NCBI GenBank assembly: GCA_046728975.1
Contig: JBKPFU010000212.1
Coordinates: 1-21,206 of the forward strand
Source: JBKPFU01 sp046728975
Lineage (GTDB): Bacteria; Actinomycetota; Thermoleophilia; Gaiellales; Gaiellaceae
Direction of reading: 5' to 3'
DNA: 21,206 nucleotides
A program made the position numbers and the translations under genes. Of the stretch, positions 6,787-14,267 are shown one piece after another. A model generated the notes under the pieces. The model saw only the letters and a program-made list of their open reading frames with translations, was not told where the DNA came from and ran no database searches. Every line of letters begins with the position of its first letter. Positions within the stretch are counted from its first letter, which is position 1.

Positions 6787-7650
6787 ATGAGGTGCTACCG
6801 ACATCCGGACCGCGAGACGTACCTCTCGTGCTCGGACTGCGGACGGCCGATCTGCACGGAGTGCATGACACCCGCGCCGGTCGGTCAGCGTTGCCCCGAG
6901 CATTCCGGCCGTCCTCAAGGAGTCGCGCGGATGAGCTCGGGCGTCCGGCGCGCGAGCTTCGAGGGCCAGGGCGCGATCGTGACGAAGGCGCTGATCGCGA
7001 TCAACGTGCTCGTCTACCTCGCCGAGCTCGCGCAGGGCGCGGGCCTCAGTGCGAACTCGGGCTGGATCTACGAGAAGGGGGTGCTCGTCGCGAAAGCGAT
7101 CGACTCCTCCGGGAACGTGGTCGGCGTCGCCGAGGGCGAGTGGTGGCGAATGATCACGGCGGCGTTCCTCCATTACGGGCCGCTCCACCTGGCGCTGAAC
7201 ATGCTGGCGCTCTGGTGGTTCGGCGCCGCGGTCGAGGAGACGATCGGCCGCGGACGGTACATCGCCGTCTATCTGATCTCGGGCATCGCCGGGTCGGCAG
7301 GCGCGCTGCTGCTCGATCCGACGACTCCGACCGTGGGGGCGTCCGGCGCGATCTTCGGGATCCTCGGCGCGGCATTCGTCCTCGAGCGCCAGGGCGTCCA
7401 CGTCCTCGGCGGCGCAGCGTTGACCGTGATCGCGCTCAACCTCGTGTTCACGTTCACGATCTCGAGCATCTCGATCGGCGGCCACCTCGGCGGCTTGGCC
7501 GGAGGCGCGCTTTGCATGCTCGTGCTCTCGCGATTCGGCCGCGGTCACGGCGTCTACGGCCGAGTCGGCCTTCCGGAGCTCGCGGGACTGCTGGCGATCG
7601 CGGCAGTCAGCGTCGTGCTCGCCTATTGGAAGGTCCGCGGCTATGCGTGA
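6787..7650 (+). CDS. Rhomboid-family intramembrane serine protease with N-terminal B-box-like zinc finger
   Basis: This 287-residue membrane protein starts with a compact metal-binding domain (C3, H6, C15, C18, C23, C26, C36, H39) of B-box type. A rhomboid domain follows. WWRMITAAFLHYGPLHLALN (119-138) gives the conserved His/Asn membrane segment, GASGAIFG (184-191) supplies the catalytic serine S186, and GGHLGGLAGG (231-240) the catalytic histidine H233. Rhomboids cut transmembrane substrates within the lipid bilayer. About six or seven hydrophobic segments are visible. The ATG at 6787 is chosen because it starts just before the first zinc ligand; the frame is open far upstream but only as antisense to comB and imuB. 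The stop lies 3 bases from the convergent RTX-repeat gene stop. Confidence 0.93.
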   Translation: MRCYRHPDRETYLSCSDCGRPICTECMTPAPVGQRCPEHSGRPQGVARMSSGVRRASFEGQGAIVTKALIAINVLVYLAELAQGAGLSANSGWIYEKGVLVAKAIDSSGNVVGVAEGEWWRMITAAFLHYGPLHLALNMLALWWFGAAVEETIGRGRYIAVYLISGIAGSAGALLLDPTTPTVGASGAIFGILGAAFVLERQGVHVLGGAALTVIALNLVFTFTISSISIGGHLGGLAGGALCMLVLSRFGRGHGVYGRVGLPELAGLLAIAAVSVVLAYWKVRGYA

Positions 7651-7653
7651 GCG

Positions 7654-8175
7654 CTAGCCGAGCCGCTCGATGCCGCTGAGGCGGTCGAGCTTGTCCTTCC
7701 AGGCGAGGTCGATGCCGGTCCCGCCGCTCAGGTAATCGGCGAACCCGTCCCACGCCCAGAACGTGTCGCGGCCGGGACCTCCGTAGACGAGATCTCGCCC
7801 CGTGTCGCCCTGAAGCTTGTCGTTTCCGAGGCCGCCGTAGAGGCGGTCGCTTCCCTGGCCGCCGTTCAGCTTGTCGGCGCCGGCGCCCCCAATGAGCACG
7901 TCCGCGCCGCCCGCGCCGTCGAGGTAGTCGTTGCCGCCGAGCCCGCAGATGACGTCGTGGCCGCCCGTGCCGAACAGGATGTCGTTCCCGGCCGTCCCGG
8001 TGATCGTGCAGGAGAGACCGCGTGGGACGGCGTGGACCTTGGTCGCGGCAAAGACCGCGATCGAGACGAACATCGCGGCGATTGCCTTCAGCCTGTCTTC
8101 TGCACGCGGGGCCAACGCGAACCTCCGATTTCTCACCGGCGTGGCCGCTCCGCCGACCTTCTTCTTCAATGACAT
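7654..8175 (-). CDS. Small secreted RTX (calcium-binding nonapeptide) repeat protein
   Basis: This 173-residue protein has a basic N-terminus, a hydrophobic stretch (about 31-44, AIAAMFVSIAVFAA) ending in a VHA signal-peptidase-like site near residue 49, and then RTX-type GGxGxDxL repeats over about residues 60-137 (GTAGNDILFG, GGAGADKLNG, GGLGNDKLQG, GGPGRDTF). Such repeats bind calcium and fold into a parallel beta-roll. No enzymatic domain or large toxin module is attached. The last 35 residues are partly repeat-like (YLSGGTGIDLAW). The ATG at 8175 (MSLKKK) is the likely start although no clear Shine-Dalgarno precedes it. It is divergent from the GH26-like gene, both encoding exported proteins. 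The function beyond calcium binding is not known. Confidence 0.8.
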   Translation of the reverse strand: MSLKKKVGGAATPVRNRRFALAPRAEDRLKAIAAMFVSIAVFAATKVHAVPRGLSCTITGTAGNDILFGTGGHDVICGLGGNDYLDGAGGADVLIGGAGADKLNGGQGSDRLYGGLGNDKLQGDTGRDLVYGGPGRDTFWAWDGFADYLSGGTGIDLAWKDKLDRLSGIERLG

Positions 8176-8238
8176 GATCGTGCGGCCGGCGGCGAGCACC
8201 GATCCCCCACTTCGGTGATTCGGCTCATACTGCGCGCG

Positions 8239-9204
8239 ATGCGCCGCGCGCTGCTCGTGTTCCTGTGCGCGTTCGTCCTCGCCCCCGCCGCGGGCTCTCG
8301 CTCGGAGCGAACGGTGCTGCTGGGCGTGCTCGGCAACAAGGCCCGCTTCGCCTCGCTGACGGGCCAGTACTCGGCAATCGGCCACGTGATCGTCGGCTGG
8401 TCGCAGGGCTACAGCTGGGGCGCTCCCATGCTGACTCAGCTGCAGCAGCACGCGCCGATCCCGATGATCGGGCTCGACACGGCACGTGGGTGGCCGAACC
8501 GGCGCGAGGCGATCACGCCACGGGGAATCGCTTTCGGCCGTGGCGACGACTACCTGTTCGCGATCAACCGCGCGATCGCCGCCTGGGGGCGGCCGGTCTA
8601 CCTGCGTCCGTTCGGCGAGATGAACGGGCACTGGAACTACTACTGCGCCTTCACGCGCGGCGGCCGTTCGAAGGGCGCCTCACACTCGACGCGGATGTTC
8701 CGGCGCGCGTTCGCCAGGGTCTACCTGCTCGCGCACGGCGGGACAGCGACGCAGATCAACGGGCGGCTCACGCGGCTCGGGCTTCCGCCCATCCGCCGCG
8801 ACCTCCAGCTCAACGCCGCACCGACTCTGAAGGTCGTCTGGAACCCTCAGGGGTACGGCAGCCCCAAAATCCCCGCCAACAGCGCCGCCGCCTACTACCC
8901 CGGCGACCGTTTCGTCGACGTGGTCGCGAACGACCTCTATGACATGGGCTTCAAGGCGCAATGGGCCGCGAACGAGCGCCTCTACCGGCGCTTCAGGTCG
9001 AAGCCGTTCGCGATCGCCGAGTGGGGTCTCTGGGGGATCGACGATCCCGCCTTCGTGCGCCGAATGGCCGGCTTCGCAAACACGCACGGACGCGTCGAGT
9101 TCATCTCCTACTTCGAGAGCCGGCGCGGCTCGATCTTCGACCTGGGCACGAAACCGCGCAGCCGCGCCGCCTACCGGCGCTACATCAGGCCGCTCGGCCG
9201 CTGA
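8239..9204 (+). CDS. Secreted GH26-like glycoside hydrolase (beta-mannanase-type fold)
   Basis: This 321-residue protein starts with a signal peptide (MRRALLVFLCAFVLAPAAG). RPFGEMNGHWNYY (123-135) carries a likely acid/base glutamate, E127, and PFAIAEWGLWG (256-266) the likely nucleophile, E261. This pairing is characteristic of GH26 beta-mannanase-type TIM barrels. The family cleaves beta-1,4-mannan or related beta-glycans; the substrate here is not predictable. There is no carbohydrate-binding module. I prefer the ATG at 8239 because it directly precedes the signal peptide; an in-frame GTG at 8215 would add eight residues. Neither has a good Shine-Dalgarno. The stop lies 3 bases from the convergent lipoprotein stop. 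Confidence 0.82.
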   Translation: MRRALLVFLCAFVLAPAAGSRSERTVLLGVLGNKARFASLTGQYSAIGHVIVGWSQGYSWGAPMLTQLQQHAPIPMIGLDTARGWPNRREAITPRGIAFGRGDDYLFAINRAIAAWGRPVYLRPFGEMNGHWNYYCAFTRGGRSKGASHSTRMFRRAFARVYLLAHGGTATQINGRLTRLGLPPIRRDLQLNAAPTLKVVWNPQGYGSPKIPANSAAAYYPGDRFVDVVANDLYDMGFKAQWAANERLYRRFRSKPFAIAEWGLWGIDDPAFVRRMAGFANTHGRVEFISYFESRRGSIFDLGTKPRSRAAYRRYIRPLGR

Positions 9205-9207
9205 CGG

Positions 9208-9651
9208 CTAGCCGGTCGGCCGGTTCGTGATGTGGACGTAGGTCTTGCCGTCCTCGCCGCATTCCTCGCGGAGCGCGACCTGGCCCGAGCGACCGTCGTT
9301 CTTCCACGAGACCTCCGAGTCGTGCTCCTCGAGCTCGTCGAAGAGAATCGTGTAGTTCGCGTCCTCGAGCGCGCTCTTGTAGTCCTCGTAGGCGTCCTTG
9401 ACGTCGCCTTCGTAGTAGCCCTCGACGACGTCGGACGGCCCCTGGGTCTCCTGGTTCGTGTACGTCACCTTGTCGGGCTTCGGGAAGTTCGCCGGCAGCT
9501 TCGGCGTCTCGGAGAGCTCGCTGCCGGTGCAAGCCGCCTTCGCGGCCTCGCTGATCGGCCCCTCTTCCTCTCCGCTCTTCTTTTCGCCGCCGCAGGCGAC
9601 GAGCGTGAGCGTTGCCATTCCCGTGACCAACGCGCCGGTCAGGTGACGCAC
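9208..9651 (-). CDS. Small putative lipoprotein of unknown function
   Basis: This 147-residue protein has a lipoprotein signal: a short basic start, a hydrophobic core and the lipobox LVAC with the acylated cysteine at residue 20, followed by GGEKKSGEEE. The mature part is acidic and contains ANFPKPDKVTYTNQ and EGDVKDAYEDYKSALEDANY, which suggests a small alpha/beta domain on the outer face of the membrane. I do not recognise a named family. The GTG at 9651 is chosen because AAAGGAGG lies about five bases upstream and it gives a proper signal peptide. A TATAGA at 9688-9683 could be its -10 element. It is convergent with the GH26-like gene. Confidence 0.8.
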   Translation of the reverse strand: MRHLTGALVTGMATLTLVACGGEKKSGEEEGPISEAAKAACTGSELSETPKLPANFPKPDKVTYTNQETQGPSDVVEGYYEGDVKDAYEDYKSALEDANYTILFDELEEHDSEVSWKNDGRSGQVALREECGEDGKTYVHITNRPTG

Positions 9652-9682
9652 GCTTCCTCCTTTGCTCGACCGAGCGGCCGAG

Positions 9683-9688
9683 TCTATA
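9683..9688 (-). promoter_or_regulatory. Possible -10 element of the lipoprotein gene
   Basis: TATAGA on the minus strand lies about 30 bases upstream of the GTG start, within the 46-base gap after the membrane-protein gene. It would leave a leader of about 24 bases containing the AAAGGAGG ribosome-binding site. No convincing -35 hexamer is seen, so the call rests on position and one hexamer. Confidence 0.35.
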
Positions 9689-9697
9689 GAGGCTTCG

Positions 9698-10072
9698 CTA
9701 TCGGGACGGCTCCGGGATCTTGCTTCGCAGGATCCACGCCGACCGCGCGAGGTTCCCTTGCCAGACGACGAGCGGCACGACGAGCGCCCACGCGACGACG
9801 AACACCGACCGTACGGCACCACCCTGTTGCAGCGGGTGGAGCGAGTCGATCGCGCGGAGCCAGAGAGGAAGGCCCGCAAGAAAGACGAGGGCGGTGACGA
9901 CAGCCAACCCGGCATCAAGCGCGATCTCCCAGGCGGCCTCGCTTCTCGTGGGACGCGGGCTTTTCCGCAGTCGGTCGAGGGCCGCCGCGCGATTCGCCGT
10001 CAGCAGGGTCACGAGCGCCAGCAACAGCCCGACAAGACTGGCGAGATCGCCAATCTCGTCGTTGACCTTCAT
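9698..10072 (-). CDS. Small integral membrane protein of unknown function
   Basis: This 124-residue protein has three hydrophobic segments (about residues 10-26, 52-70 and 88-105). They are separated by a basic cytoplasmic-type loop (ANRAAALDRLRKSPRPTR) and a short loop with HPLQQGG. No family is recognised. The ATG at 10072 overlaps the stop of the upstream gene as ATGA, so it is probably translationally coupled to that gene and belongs to the ppdK transcription unit. Confidence 0.7.
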   Translation of the reverse strand: MKVNDEIGDLASLVGLLLALVTLLTANRAAALDRLRKSPRPTRSEAAWEIALDAGLAVVTALVFLAGLPLWLRAIDSLHPLQQGGAVRSVFVVAWALVVPLVVWQGNLARSAWILRSKIPEPSR

Positions 10073-10623
10073 TTCGGCACGTCGAGGCCAAGGACGGTGA
10101 GCGGGTTCGTGCCCGCGATGTCCCGGGGAAGGTCCAGGGTCTGGTTCGCGCGCTGCGCGCGGACGCCGTGGGTCAGTCCACGGCGCTGAAGAAGCTGGTA
10201 CGCGTAGTCGAGCCCGGTCGGCTCGTCGAAGAAGACCGCGTAGCGGAGGCCCGCCTCGGCGTCACCGGTTTCGGTGACCGTCGCCGTGTCGCGGACGACC
10301 GCCTTCAGATACGGGTCGACCGCCCGCGCATAGATGGCGTTCATCCGGCGGATCGTGCTCAACGCCGTCGACGGAGCCACTCGCAAGACGACCTCGACCT
10401 CGCGCGGCTTCAGAGCGCGCTGGGCGGCCTCGGAGATGTAGCGCAGGCGCAGGGCGCGCGCATCGGCGATCGACGAAGGGACCGGCTCACCGCCCGCGAC
10501 CACCTCGAGCGCCTCTCGTTCGGCCGCGGCGAGAACCGCGTTCAGGAGCGAGCGGGCCTGCGCATCCGACAGGCCCGCGTACTCGATCAGCGCAGCCTTG
10601 GCGTCATCGCGGGTTGCAGGCAT
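10069..10623 (-). CDS. Uncharacterised protein with HTH-like segment, downstream of ppdK
   Basis: This 184-residue protein begins 14 bases after the ppdK stop and its stop overlaps the next start (ATGA). The first 60 residues look helical. LKPREVEVVLRVAPSTALS (about 71-89) has the spacing of a helix-turn-helix but is not a clear family match. The second half (AVVRDTATVTETG, then YAVFFDEPTGLDYAYQLLQR) looks alpha/beta. I do not recognise a family. A regulatory role near ppdK is only a possibility. Codon usage and composition resemble the neighbours, so it is probably a real gene. Confidence 0.7.
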   Translation of the reverse strand: MPATRDDAKAALIEYAGLSDAQARSLLNAVLAAAEREALEVVAGGEPVPSSIADARALRLRYISEAAQRALKPREVEVVLRVAPSTALSTIRRMNAIYARAVDPYLKAVVRDTATVTETGDAEAGLRYAVFFDEPTGLDYAYQLLQRRGLTHGVRAQRANQTLDLPRDIAGTNPLTVLGLDVPK

Positions 10624-10637
10624 CGTCGGCCGGATGT

Positions 10638-13247
10638 CTAGCCGCCGGCGGTGACGTACGTGGCGCCCTTTTCGGCGAGCGCAGCCTGCGCCGCGGCCAG
10701 CCGCGCCAGCGGCACGCGGTACGGCGAGCACGACACGTAGTCGAGCCCGAGCCCGTGGCAGAACGCGACCGAGTCCGGCTCGCCGCCGTGCTCGCCGCAG
10801 ATCCCGAGCTTGATCTCTTCCTTCGTCGATCGCCCCCGCTCGACCGCGATCCGCATCAGGTCCCCGACGCCGCTCTGGTCGAGCGTCTCGAACGGGTTCC
10901 GCTGCAGGACACCGTCCTCGAGATAGCGGGGCAGGAACTTGCCCTCCGCGTCGTCGCGCGAGAAGCCGAGCGCGGTCTGCGTCAGGTCGTTCGTGCCGAA
11001 GGAGAAGAAGTCGGCGTACTCGGCGATCTCGTCTGCCCGAATGCACGCGCGCGGCAGCTCGATCATCGTGCCGACGAGGTACTCGACGGCCTCGGACTCC
11101 TCGTTGGCCGTTGCCACCGTGATCGAGCGCAGACGGTGGAGCTCCTCGGCGAACGCCACGAGAGGATGCATGATCTCGACGACCGGCGCGTCCCCGCTCC
11201 GCTCCTCGACCGCCTGCGCGGCGCGGATGATCGCGCGCACCTGCATCTCGTAGATCTCCGGCCACAGCAGGCCCAGCCTGCAACCCCGCGTGCCGAGCAT
11301 CGGGTTCGCCTCGTGGAGCGCCCGGATCCGCGCCCGCATGCGCTCGTCCTTTGCCTCCTCGAGCGGCGGCAGGAACTCGTGCAGCGGCGGATCGAGCAGG
11401 CGGATCGTGACGGGCAGTCCGTGCATCGCCTCGAAGATCCCCTCGAAGTCCGACTGCTGCATGGGCAGGAGCTTCTCGAGCGCCGTCCGCCGCTCTTCCT
11501 CGCCGGGCGCCATGATCATCTCCCGGACGATCGGCAGGCGGTCCTCGGCCATGAACATGTGCTCGGTCCGGCAGAGGCCGATTCCCTGGGCGCCGAACTC
11601 GCGCGCCTTGGCCGCGTCGTCCGGCGTATCGGCGTTCGCGCGCACCTTCAGCCGGCGGTAGTCGTCGGCCCAGCCGAGGATCGTCTCGAAGTCCTCGTTG
11701 ATCTGCGGGGGGACGAGCTCGACCTCGCCCACGATCACCTCGCCGGTCCCGCCGTCGATCGTGATCACGTCGCCCTCGCCCACCTCTTCGGAGCCGATCG
11801 TCGCCTTCTTCGCCTTGACGTCGATCGAGAGGTCCTCGCAACCGGCGACGCACGGCTTGCCCATCCCGCGGGCCACCACCGCCGCGTGCGAGGTCATCCC
11901 GCCGTGCGCGGTCAGCACGCCCTTGGCCGCGATCAGCCCGTGGATGTCGTCCGGCGTCGTCTCCCAGCGGACGAGGATCACGTCCTCGGAGTCGCCACGC
12001 TCCTCGGCCGTGTCGGCGTCGAAGACGACCTTCCCGGAAGCCGCACCAGGCGAAGCGTTGAGCCCTTTCGCGGCCACCTCGTAGGACGCGTTCGGATCGA
12101 TCATCGGGTGCAGGAGCTGGTCGAGTTGCCGCGGGTCGATGCGCGCGACCGCCTCCTCGCGCGAGATCAGCTCCTCCTCCACCATCGACACGGACGCCTT
12201 CAGCGCGGCCGCCGCCGTCCGCTTGGCCGACCTCGTCTGGAGGAGGTAGAGCTTGCCCTCCTCGACGGTGAACTCGATGTCCTGCATATCGCGGTAGTGC
12301 TCCTCGAGGCGGCGCATCGTCTCCACCAGCTGCTCGAACGCCTCCGGAAGGCGGCGCTCCATCTCCTCGATCGGCTCCGGAGTCCTGATCCCGGCGACGA
12401 CGTCCTCTCCCTGCGCGTTCTCGAGATACTCGCCGTACAGGCCCGGCTCGCCCGTGGCGGGATCGCGCGTGAAAGCGACGCCGGTGCCCGATTTCTCGCC
12501 CTTGTTGCCGAACACCATCTGCACGACGTTCACCGCCGTGCCGAGGTCGTCCGGGATCCGGTGTGCGCGCCGGTAGACCTGCGCGCGTGGGTTGTCCCAG
12601 GACTCGAACACCGCGCGCAACGCGCGGCCCAGCTGCTCGCGTGCGTCCTGCGGGAACGGGTTCCCCGTCTCCTCTTCGTAGACGGACTTGAAGGTGCCGA
12701 CAAGCTCGCGGAGGTCGTCCGCCGAGAGGTCGACGTCCTGCTGCGCGCTGCGCTTCTCCTTCAGGGACGTCAGCGCGTCCTCGAAGCGGTGCGCATCGAT
12801 GCCGTCCACGACCTCCCCGTACATCTGGATCAGGCGGCGGTAGGAGTCGTAGGCGAAGCGCGGGTTCCCTGTGGCGGAGGCGAGACCCTCCACGGCCGCG
12901 TCGTTCAGCCCGAGGTTGAGGATCGTGTCCATCATCCCGGGCATCGAGACCGCGGCGCCCGATCGCACCGAGACGAGCAGCGGGTCGTGGGCGTCGCCGA
13001 AGCGCTTGCCCGTCCGCTCCTCGAGCGCGGCCATGTGCTCGTCGACCTCGTCCTCGAGACCTTCGGGAAGGCGCCTTCCATTCTGGGAGTACTTCCGGCA
13101 GGCGTCGGTCGTGATCGTGAAGCCGGCCGGAACGGGGATGCCGAGCGCGGTCATCTCGGCGAGCCCGATCCCCTTGCCGCCGAGCAGCTCGCGGCCGAGC
13201 CCCTCCGACTCGTGGAAGTCGTACACGTAGCGCCCATTTGCGGCCAT
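10638..13247 (-). CDS. ppdK: Pyruvate, phosphate dikinase
   Basis: This 869-residue enzyme interconverts pyruvate + ATP + Pi and phosphoenolpyruvate + AMP + PPi. The N-terminal ATP-grasp domain has LLGGKGIGLAEM and VSVRSGAAVSMPGMMDTILN. The swivelling phosphohistidine domain has AHGGMTSHAAVVARGMGKP, where H454 carries the phosphate and T452 is the residue PDRP would modify. The C-terminal PEP/pyruvate barrel has GIGLCRTEHMF, GTRGCRLG, FSFGTNDLTQ and GICGEHGGEP with the catalytic cysteine at about 817. Length fits bacterial PPDK. The ATG at 13247 matches family numbering; an in-frame GTG at 13283 would add 12 residues and overlaps the presumed promoter region. Two small genes follow closely, and a PPDK regulatory protein gene lies about 2 kb away. 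Confidence 0.96.
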   Translation of the reverse strand: MAANGRYVYDFHESEGLGRELLGGKGIGLAEMTALGIPVPAGFTITTDACRKYSQNGRRLPEGLEDEVDEHMAALEERTGKRFGDAHDPLLVSVRSGAAVSMPGMMDTILNLGLNDAAVEGLASATGNPRFAYDSYRRLIQMYGEVVDGIDAHRFEDALTSLKEKRSAQQDVDLSADDLRELVGTFKSVYEEETGNPFPQDAREQLGRALRAVFESWDNPRAQVYRRAHRIPDDLGTAVNVVQMVFGNKGEKSGTGVAFTRDPATGEPGLYGEYLENAQGEDVVAGIRTPEPIEEMERRLPEAFEQLVETMRRLEEHYRDMQDIEFTVEEGKLYLLQTRSAKRTAAAALKASVSMVEEELISREEAVARIDPRQLDQLLHPMIDPNASYEVAAKGLNASPGAASGKVVFDADTAEERGDSEDVILVRWETTPDDIHGLIAAKGVLTAHGGMTSHAAVVARGMGKPCVAGCEDLSIDVKAKKATIGSEEVGEGDVITIDGGTGEVIVGEVELVPPQINEDFETILGWADDYRRLKVRANADTPDDAAKAREFGAQGIGLCRTEHMFMAEDRLPIVREMIMAPGEEERRTALEKLLPMQQSDFEGIFEAMHGLPVTIRLLDPPLHEFLPPLEEAKDERMRARIRALHEANPMLGTRGCRLGLLWPEIYEMQVRAIIRAAQAVEERSGDAPVVEIMHPLVAFAEELHRLRSITVATANEESEAVEYLVGTMIELPRACIRADEIAEYADFFSFGTNDLTQTALGFSRDDAEGKFLPRYLEDGVLQRNPFETLDQSGVGDLMRIAVERGRSTKEEIKLGICGEHGGEPDSVAFCHGLGLDYVSCSPYRVPLARLAAAQAALAEKGATYVTAGG

Positions 13248-13278
13248 GTGCGGGGAATCTTTCCACGTCGGAGGCCGA

Positions 13279-13284
13279 TACACT
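13279..13284 (+). promoter_or_regulatory. Possible -10 element of the TolB-like gene (leaderless)
   Basis: GATACACT contains TACACT, which is four of six to TATAAT, and ends six bases before the GTG start at 13291. That spacing would give a leaderless mRNA, which is common in actinobacteria. No clear -35 hexamer is present. The call rests on one weak hexamer in the 43-base divergent gap with ppdK. Confidence 0.35.
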
Positions 13285-13290
13285 CGGCCA

Positions 13291-14265
13291 GTGAGGTTCG
13301 CGCTGGTCGCGGGAGTCGCGGCGATCGTCGCCGGCGTGAACTCGGGCTCGACCGCGTCTACGGCCGCTCAGGGCCGGATCGCCTTCGCGCTCGACCGGAA
13401 CGGCACGAGCCGCCTGTACACCGTGAAGCCGAGCGGCAAGGGAGTGCGGCAGCTGACGCGCCCGGTCCTGCGCCAGCAGCTCGGCGGCGACTCAGGCCCC
13501 GTCTGGTCTCCCGACGGCAAGCGGGTCGTGTTCGAGCGCGACCTGCCCTACTGGGGCGAGGACCGCTTCTCGCTCTATGCGGTGCCGACCCCGGGCGGCC
13601 GCGGCCGTGCGCTGACGAAGGGGCCGTTCGACGTCATGCCCACGTGGTCGCCGGACGGGACGCGTCTTGCGTTCGTGCGGCTGATCGCGACGGATCCGGA
13701 GCCGGTTGCGCTGCTCTACACCGTCGACCGGCGCGGACGGCGGGCAGCGCCGCTCACCTCTGGGCAGCTCGATCTCACCCCTGCCTGGTCGCCGAAGGGC
13801 GATCAAATCGCGTTCGCGCGGCTTCCGGGCGGCGAGGCGGCGAGGATCGACGAGGCGAGGCTCCAGCTCGCAAACGCCGATGGGTCCAATGTCCGGCCGC
13901 TTGGCGGGATCGCCGGGATCTCGCCTGCCTGGTCGCCTGATGGGACCCGGCTCGCGTTCGTCTCGTTCGCCGACCACAACGGTGCGACCTGCGGCGGCGC
14001 CGAGTGCGTTCCGAATGGCGAGATCTACGTCGTGAACGCCGACGGCTCGCAGCTGCGGCGGCTGACGTCGAGCAAGGCAGACGACCAGCATCCAACGTGG
14101 TCGCCGGACGCGCGCCGCATCGCCTTCGCCAGCGGCTTCGAGCTCAAGCGCGACGGCCACCCGCCGTGGCTCGTACAGGTAGCGGCTACCGGAGGAGCGG
14201 TAACGCGGATCGGAAGGTTCTGGGGTGTCCGCGACCCCGCGTGGAGTCCCGGTAACGTGCGCTAG
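13291..14265 (+). CDS. Exported TolB-like beta-propeller (PD40/WD40-like) protein
   Basis: This 324-residue protein has an N-terminal hydrophobic signal (RFALVAGVAAIVAGV) and six PxWSP motifs spaced along the chain (VWSPDGKRVVFE, TWSPDGTRLAFVR, AWSPKGDQIAFAR, AWSPDGTRLAFVS, TWSPDARRIAFAS, and AWSP at the end). These are the strand signatures of TolB-type propeller blades. In proteobacteria TolB works with Pal, but in Gram-positives such proteins are mostly uncharacterised extracytoplasmic binding or scaffold proteins. The GTG at 13291 is chosen because it directly precedes the signal. The next gene starts 2 bases after the stop, so the two are probably cotranscribed. Confidence 0.85.
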   Translation: MRFALVAGVAAIVAGVNSGSTASTAAQGRIAFALDRNGTSRLYTVKPSGKGVRQLTRPVLRQQLGGDSGPVWSPDGKRVVFERDLPYWGEDRFSLYAVPTPGGRGRALTKGPFDVMPTWSPDGTRLAFVRLIATDPEPVALLYTVDRRGRRAAPLTSGQLDLTPAWSPKGDQIAFARLPGGEAARIDEARLQLANADGSNVRPLGGIAGISPAWSPDGTRLAFVSFADHNGATCGGAECVPNGEIYVVNADGSQLRRLTSSKADDQHPTWSPDARRIAFASGFELKRDGHPPWLVQVAATGGAVTRIGRFWGVRDPAWSPGNVR

Positions 14266-14267
14266 TC

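Noticed and set aside
7900..8000. Repeated short units considered as tandem DNA repeats or CRISPR
   Set aside because: The periodicity is the GGxGxDxL codon pattern of the RTX protein; units differ in sequence and there are no spacers.
10624..13266. Long minus-strand frame joining a ppdK-shifted frame to the 184-residue gene
   Set aside because: The ppdK part is out of frame with the enzyme. Only the segment from the ATG at 10623 is gene-like.
10614..13940. A plus-strand open frame of about 1100 codons across ppdK
   Set aside because: It is antisense to the unmistakable ppdK gene. Its protein is a low-complexity, Arg/Leu/His-rich mirror of the ppdK codons, as expected from high third-position GC.
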